Assembly: GCF_036388275.1 (NCBI RefSeq)
Contig: NZ_DASVSF010000072.1
Coordinates: forward strand, 1 to 11,064
DNA: 11,064 nt
Direction: 5' to 3'
Source of the DNA: Longimicrobium sp.
GTDB lineage: Bacteria; Gemmatimonadota; Gemmatimonadetes; Longimicrobiales; Longimicrobiaceae
Shown here: piece by piece, positions 8,601 through 11,064 of the stretch
How positions within the stretch are numbered: position 1 is the first letter of the stretch
Layout of the letters: the number at the start of each line of letters is the position of its first letter
Program-made: the position numbers and the translations under genes
The notes under the pieces: model-generated
What the model was told of the DNA's origin: nothing
Databases searched by the model: none
Seen by the model: only the letters and a program-made list of their open reading frames with translations

Positions 8601-9221
8601 CACCAGGTGAAGGTGCGCGGCTTCCGCATCGAGCTGGGCGAGATCGAGGCGCGGCTGGCCGAGCACGCGGGCGTGCGCGAGGCCGTCGTCCTGGCGCGCG
8701 AGGACGCGCCGGGGAACCGGCGGCTGGTGGCGTACGTGGTGGGTGAGGAGACGGCCGGGGCGGAGGCGCTGCGGGCGCACCTGGGCGCGGCACTGCCGGA
8801 GTACATGGTGCCGGCGGCGTACGTGCGGCTCGACGCGATGCCGTTGACCCCGACGGGCAAGCTGGACCGGCGGGCGCTCCCCGCGCCCGAGGGGGAAAGC
8901 GGTGCACGGCACGGCTACGAGGCGCCGGAGGGGGAGACGGAGGAGGCGCTGGCCGGGATCTGGGCCGAGGTGCTGGGCCTGGAACGGGTGGGCCGCCACG
9001 ACCACTTCTTCGAGCTGGGCGGGCACTCGCTCCTGGCCGTCCGCGTGATCTCGCGTGTGCGGCAGGTGCTGGGCGCGGAGGTGGGGATCGCCGACCTGTT
9101 CGAAAAGCCGGTGCTTTCCACGCTCGCCCAGCACGTCGTGCACGCGCTGCTCGCCCAGTTCGACCCGGAGGAGCTCGCGCGCCTGGGCGCGCTGCTCGAC
9201 GACGATGCCACCCATGGGTGA
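2604..9221 (+). CDS. Two-module non-ribosomal peptide synthetase, C-A-T-C-A-T
   Basis: This is a complete protein of about 2205 aa that adds two amino acids to a chain received from another protein. The domains in order are as follows. C1 has S43-FAQWRLWFL and catalytic HHIVSDG at 172-178. A1 runs about 516-1020, with TSGSTGRPKG at 673-682, YGPTE, YRTGD and GGKVDR. T1 has LGGHSL with phosphopantetheine Ser1065 (codon 5796). C2 has S1124-FAQQRLWF and HHIVSDG at 1254-1260. A2 runs about 1604-2095, with TSGSTGTPKG at 1747-1756, YGPTE, YRTGD and TGKLDR. T2 has Ser2142 (codon 9027). A tail of about 40 residues follows. Both C domains look LCL-type, and there is no epimerase, methyltransferase or TE. 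Read against GrsA positions, the A1 code is D-A-E-D-A-G-T-V-N-K and the A2 code is D-V-E-N-I-G-G-V-T-K. The Glu at 239 in both suggests basic or polar substrates, but identity is unproven. ATG 2604 is preferred; in-frame TTG 2598 is possible, a TAG at 2589 bars anything longer, and no good ribosome binding site is visible. Confidence 0.97.
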   Translation: MQNLSPAERLALLELLEANAPRQAPATLSQIQPVDRSRPLPLSFAQWRLWFLDQLGIPGAVYHIPTRMRLTGELNRNALVRALNRVVARHEALRTTFAEVDADQVQRIVPAEESPFQLAEHDLRGHAEAGAELGRLLAREAATPFDLARGPLIRGHLVRLADDDHVLHITMHHIVSDGWSMGVFTRELSALYAAFRNGEPDPLPALPIQYADYAVWQRRWVDGEVLKGQAEYWKKMLAGAPALLELPTDRPRPPRQDFTGGEVWIELDAELTAGLKALTRRHGGTLYMMFLAAWAVVLGRLSGQEDVVIGSPVAGRGRHEIEGLIGFFVNTLAIRVGVSGSLTVAELLRRAKDRALEAQQHQDIPFEQVVELLQPVRSLAHTPLFQVMFNWLNMPERNLELSGLALDSAGGAPGAGPRQAAATQSGAPSEASAQFDLSLTLSERGTRIVGALEYATALFDPETMERHAAYLRRVLAQMVADERRSVARLELMSPAERARVVEEWNATDLPSAADGCVHELFERRAEETPGAIAVVFEGGALTYAELNARANRLAHHLRGLGVGPDTRVAICAERTPEMIAGLLAVLKAGGAYVPLDPAYPEERLRWQVEDSAPVTVLAHGSLAARFAGTGVPVLELDAGSPVWSAGSETNPGPDANPGRGTLQPEHLAYVIYTSGSTGRPKGVMVTHRAVVRQVTAVQAGFGLGAGDRFLQFASVAFDAAVEEIFGTLLTGAALVLRTEAWLEGAHTFWGRCAENGVSVLDLPTRFWQLLLDEPSAAIPPSVRLLAIGGEAVEPAALQAWFGRDGHRPPLLNTYGPTETTVNATMREMAADPATWRSIGRPVANTRVYLLDARGGPVPVGVSGELYIGGGQVARGYLDRPGLTAGRFVPDPFAREPGARLYRTGDLGRWRAEGTIEFLGRTDFQVKVRGFRIELGEIEARLAEHADVRDAVVLAREDEPGERRLVAYCLADEGLDVESLRAHLAGRLPSYMVPAAFVRLDAFPVTAGGKVDRRALPAPEGDALATRGSEAPATQTEQAVADIWAEVLRVERVGRRDSFFDLGGHSLLAVQVISRVRQRLAVQVALRDLFARPVLADFARGLETASRAELPAIEPVERGGDLPLSFAQQRLWFIERLGDAGAAFHITVRQRLRGEVDRPALRRALGRIVARHEALRTVFIEVDGAPVQRIAPAEESPFPLAEHDLRGHAEGPAELGRLMAEEAGAPFDLQRGPLIRGRLVQIGGGDDHVLLITMHHIVSDGWSMGVFTRELVALYGAFRAGRPDPLPPLAVQYADYAAWQRRWVEGEVLGEQAEYWTRTLAGAPELLELPTDHARPARQDFSGGMIDIGLDEALSAALKELSRRHGTTLFMTLLAGWAAVLSRLSGQDEVVVGTPTANRGREEIEGLIGFFVNMLPVRVEMADAPTVAELLARVKERALGAQHHQDIPFEQVVELVHPTRSMAHAPLFQAMFTWQNAPGGGAGLPGLTLAPMGPMGPAAPRGGAGPSGKSASPAQAAALATAHVDLSLALWEQGGRIAGSVTYASALFERETVERYAGYLRHVLEGMVADQTRRVHRLEIVPEDERRVVVEEWSRKEAAAQGGGCVHALFEAQVERAPDAEAVVFGRDRLTYAELNAAANRLARRLRAAGVGPEGRVGVMLERSAELVVALLAVLKAGGAYLPLDPSLPAGRRAALAADAGAAVLVTREPGLQGFAGTVVSPAEAEGENGGDLGLDVPHAALAYVIYTSGSTGTPKGVGVAHAAAAAHCRAAGAAYGLTPADRVLHFAAVGFDVSVEQVLAPLSAGACVVVRGNEVPTPLELVRQAAEQGLTVVNPPTAYWHQLAADTDALELLARTVRLVITGGEAMSPAAARDWAAGPAAGVRLVNGYGPTEAVVTCTAYDVPHTVPEGAVHVPVGRPLGGRAAYVLDGWGEPAPLGVPGELCIGGTLARGYLGRPAATAQAFVPDPFSATPGARVYRTGDRARWLAAGELEFLGRRDHQVKVRGFRIELGEIEARLAEHAGVREAVVLAREDAPGNRRLVAYVVGEETAGAEALRAHLGAALPEYMVPAAYVRLDAMPLTPTGKLDRRALPAPEGESGARHGYEAPEGETEEALAGIWAEVLGLERVGRHDHFFELGGHSLLAVRVISRVRQVLGAEVGIADLFEKPVLSTLAQHVVHALLAQFDPEELARLGALLDDDATHG
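2721..9120 (+). repeat. Tandem intragenic duplication of the C-A-T module
   Basis: Module 1 (about 2721-5920) and module 2 (about 5961-9120) are homologous along their length and locally almost identical. The 20 residues from ITMHHIV to FTREL in the two C domains are the same. A 22-residue block around the A8 core (QVKVRGFRIE to RLAEHA) is identical, and its DNA (5373-5438 and 8604-8669) matches at 62 of 66 bases with only synonymous changes. The substrate-pocket parts of the A domains (A3-A6) differ much more. The pattern suggests module duplication or gene conversion, with the pocket region diverging or being swapped. Confidence 0.7.
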
Positions 9222-9318
9222 TCTCGACACGACTCCGACGGGCCCCGCAGTCGCGAAGCACCAGGCACCCGGCGCCTCCGGCTCGTCGGAAGCCCATCGC
9301 ATACAGAGCAGGACATGA
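9214..9318 (+). CDS. Possible 34-codon micro-ORF bridging the two NRPS genes
   Basis: This short frame starts with an ATG that overlaps the end of the upstream NRPS (ATGGGTGA contains its stop codon). It ends in a TGA that overlaps the start of the next NRPS as ATGA at 9315-9318. The product would begin MGDLDTTPTG and has no recognisable domain, signal peptide or membrane segment. The double overlap is what translational coupling would look like, letting ribosomes cross the 93-base gap. Its first six codons also resemble the first six of the next gene (14 of 18 bases), so it may instead be a duplicated or abandoned start. No Shine-Dalgarno sequence precedes it. It may be pure chance in a stop-poor genome. 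Confidence 0.2.
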   Translation: MGDLDTTPTGPAVAKHQAPGASGSSEAHRIQSRT

Positions 9319-11064
9319 CTGATATCGACACCCGGCTGGCCCAGCTGTCGCCCGAAAAGCGGAGGCTCCTGAAGCTGAAGCTGAAGGGCGGCGCAGTCGC
9401 GGCGTCGGCCGGGCACGGCGGCGGCGAGCGCCCATCCGAGTTTCCCGCGTCGTTCGCGCAGCGGCGGTTGTGGCTGCTGGATCGCCTGCAGCCGGGGAGC
9501 ACCGCCTACTCGATGCCCCGCGTCTGGCGCATCCCCGGTCCCCTGGACGTGGCAGCCCTGGAGCGCGCCGTCGACGAGCTGGTGCGGCGCCACGAGACGC
9601 TGCGCACGCACCTGGAGGCGCGCGGCGAAGAGCCGGTGCAGGTGGTCGCCCCGCACGCGCCCTTCCGGCTGGAGGTGACGGACCTCTCCGCCGTCGCCCC
9701 CGACGCGGTGCACGCGGAGGTGGAGCGGCTGGCGCGCGCGGACGCCGCGGCCCCCTTCCGGCTGGAGGAGGGCCCGCTCTTCCGCGCCTCCCTGGTCCGG
9801 CTGGCGGCCGACGAGCACGCCCTGCTCTGGAACCTGCACCACGCGATCACCGACGGCTGGTCCACCGGTATCCTGGAGCGCGAGCTGAAGGCGCTGTACG
9901 AGGCCTTCTCGCGCGGCGAGCCCTCGCCGCTGGCGCCGCTCCCGCTGCAGTACGGCGACCACGCCCTCCACGAGCGCGAGCGCCTTTCCGGCGACGCGCT
10001 CGCGGGGCTGGTGGGCTTCTGGCGCGACGCGCTGGAGGGGGCACCCACGCTGCTGGAGATCGCGCCGGACCGCCCGCGGCCTCCCGTGCGCACCCAGCGC
10101 GGCGCCTCCGTCGGCGGCGTCCTGGGCGCCGGCCTCCCCGCGCGCGTCGACTCGCTGGCGCGGGCGCACGACGCCACGCCGTTCATGGTGTACCTGGCCG
10201 CCTTTCAGCTCCTCCTGGGCCGCTACGCCAGCCAGGACGACGTGCTGGTGGGCACGGCGGTCGCCAACCGCGGCACCGCGGACGTGGAGGGGATCGTCGG
10301 GTTCTTCGTGAACACGCTGGTGCTGCGCGGCGACCTCGCCGGCGATCCCACCTTCGCCGAGCTACTGGGGCGCGTGCGCGAGGCCACGCTGGGCGCCTTC
10401 GAGCACCAGGCACTCCCGTTCGAGAAGCTGGTGGAGGAGCTGAACCCCGAGCGCTCGCTGACCCACGCCCCGCTGGTGCAGGCCGTCATCATCCTGCACA
10501 ACCAGCACGGCGTGGGCGGCGGACCGGCCGCGACGGCGGCGGCTCCGGCGCAGGCGGCGGGGCCCGCGCTGCCGCTGAAGGTGGCGGGGGGTGCGGAGGA
10601 GGAGGTGGCTCGTTTCGATCTCACCCTGGAGCTGTGGCAGGGGCCAGACGGCGTCCGCGCGCGCCTCAGCTACGCCACGGACCTCTTCGAGCGCGGCACG
10701 GTCCGGCGGATGCTCGGCCACCTGCAGCGGGTGCTGGAGCAGGTGGCCGCCGACGCGGACGTGCGGCTTTCGCGGGTGGAGCTGCTCGGCGAGGCGGAGC
10801 GCGCGCGGGTGCTGGAGGCGTGGAACCGCACCGGCGCGGAGTACGCGGCGTCGTCGTGCATCCACGAGCTGTTCGAGCGGCAGGTGGAGCGCGCGCCCGG
10901 CGCCACGGCGGTGATCTTCGGTGACGAGCGCCTGAGCTACGCGGAATTGAACGCGCGGGCCAACCGGCTGGCGCACGACCTCCGCTCGCGGGGGGTGGGG
11001 CCGGAGGTGCGCGTGGCCCTCTGCCTGGAGCGCGGGCCCGAGATGGTGGCCGCCGTCCTCGCCG
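9315..11064 (+). CDS. Non-ribosomal peptide synthetase, C domain then start of A domain; 3'-truncated by window
   Basis: The frame is open from ATG 9315 to the window edge, giving 583 residues. The N-terminus MTDIDTRLAQLSPEKRRLL is the short helical lead often seen before a C domain. The C domain has S46-FAQRRLWLLDRL and catalytic HHAITDG at 175-181 (H176 codon 9840-9842), and continues through GFFVNTLVLRG and the FDLTLEL segment. An A domain starts near C515 (CIHELFERQVERAPG) and is cut just before its A2 core, so its substrate cannot be read. The C domain is LCL-like by motif but clearly more distant from the two C domains upstream than those are from each other. The upstream NRPS ends in a loaded carrier domain 93 bases earlier, so this protein is the natural acceptor of its chain. 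AGGA at 9310-9313 is only one base from the ATG, so the ribosome binding site is poor. Coupling to the gene before is plausible. Confidence 0.95.
   Translation, partial: MTDIDTRLAQLSPEKRRLLKLKLKGGAVAASAGHGGGERPSEFPASFAQRRLWLLDRLQPGSTAYSMPRVWRIPGPLDVAALERAVDELVRRHETLRTHLEARGEEPVQVVAPHAPFRLEVTDLSAVAPDAVHAEVERLARADAAAPFRLEEGPLFRASLVRLAADEHALLWNLHHAITDGWSTGILERELKALYEAFSRGEPSPLAPLPLQYGDHALHERERLSGDALAGLVGFWRDALEGAPTLLEIAPDRPRPPVRTQRGASVGGVLGAGLPARVDSLARAHDATPFMVYLAAFQLLLGRYASQDDVLVGTAVANRGTADVEGIVGFFVNTLVLRGDLAGDPTFAELLGRVREATLGAFEHQALPFEKLVEELNPERSLTHAPLVQAVIILHNQHGVGGGPAATAAAPAQAAGPALPLKVAGGAEEEVARFDLTLELWQGPDGVRARLSYATDLFERGTVRRMLGHLQRVLEQVAADADVRLSRVELLGEAERARVLEAWNRTGAEYAASSCIHELFERQVERAPGATAVIFGDERLSYAELNARANRLAHDLRSRGVGPEVRVALCLERGPEMVAAVLA

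Noticed and set aside
2838..10169. A 2443-codon stop-free frame on the minus strand, antisense to both NRPS genes
   Set aside because: Its product is rich in Arg, His, Pro and Gly with no domain. It is the expected mirror of strongly biased high-GC codons in the NRPS genes, which have full motif sets on the + strand.
1..11064. CRISPR array, tRNA, rRNA, insertion sequence or phage genes
   Set aside because: No spaced short repeats, RNA-gene-like stretches, transposase motifs or terminal inverted repeats were seen. The only large repeats are homologous NRPS modules.

Overview
The window is very GC-rich bacterial DNA with strong codon bias. It is an internal slice of a non-ribosomal peptide synthetase (NRPS) gene cluster, and every supported gene lies on the + strand. 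The host cannot be fixed from sequence alone. The style of the modules (T-domain helices reading VISRVRQ, a good AGGAG ribosome binding site at the P450) would fit Gemmatimonadota such as Longimicrobium, or Myxococcota. Actinobacteria are less favoured. This is an impression, not a computed result.

Layout. Bases 1-741 are the 3' end of a gene that starts before the window. It ends in an alpha/beta-hydrolase thioesterase domain, either the terminal TE of an upstream NRPS or a stand-alone TE. A cytochrome P450 (865-2127) follows behind a clear ribosome binding site. A 470-base spacer (2128-2597) has no intact gene but carries a decayed fragment of an NRPS adenylation domain plus a stable-looking hairpin. 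A complete two-module NRPS (2604-9221, about 2205 aa, C-A-T-C-A-T, no epimerase, no TE) comes next. After 93 bases, partly filled by a possible 34-codon micro-ORF, a second NRPS starts at 9315 (C, then A) and runs off the right edge.

How it works together. The complete NRPS starts with a condensation domain and ends with a carrier domain, so it must receive an acyl/peptidyl chain from another protein and hand it on, most simply to the C domain of the next gene. Both complete adenylation domains have an acidic residue (Glu) at the position equivalent to GrsA 239. This points tentatively to amino acids with a basic or polar side chain. The P450 is a plausible tailoring oxidase for a residue or the finished peptide. 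A thioesterase lying 5' of the elongation modules means that gene order does not match assembly order, that two assembly lines are adjacent, or that the TE is an editing enzyme.

I found no convincing novel system. The most unusual item is the adenylation-domain relic between the P450 and the NRPS, which records past module loss or recombination. The 5' end of the TE gene and the 3' end of the last NRPS are cut by the window.
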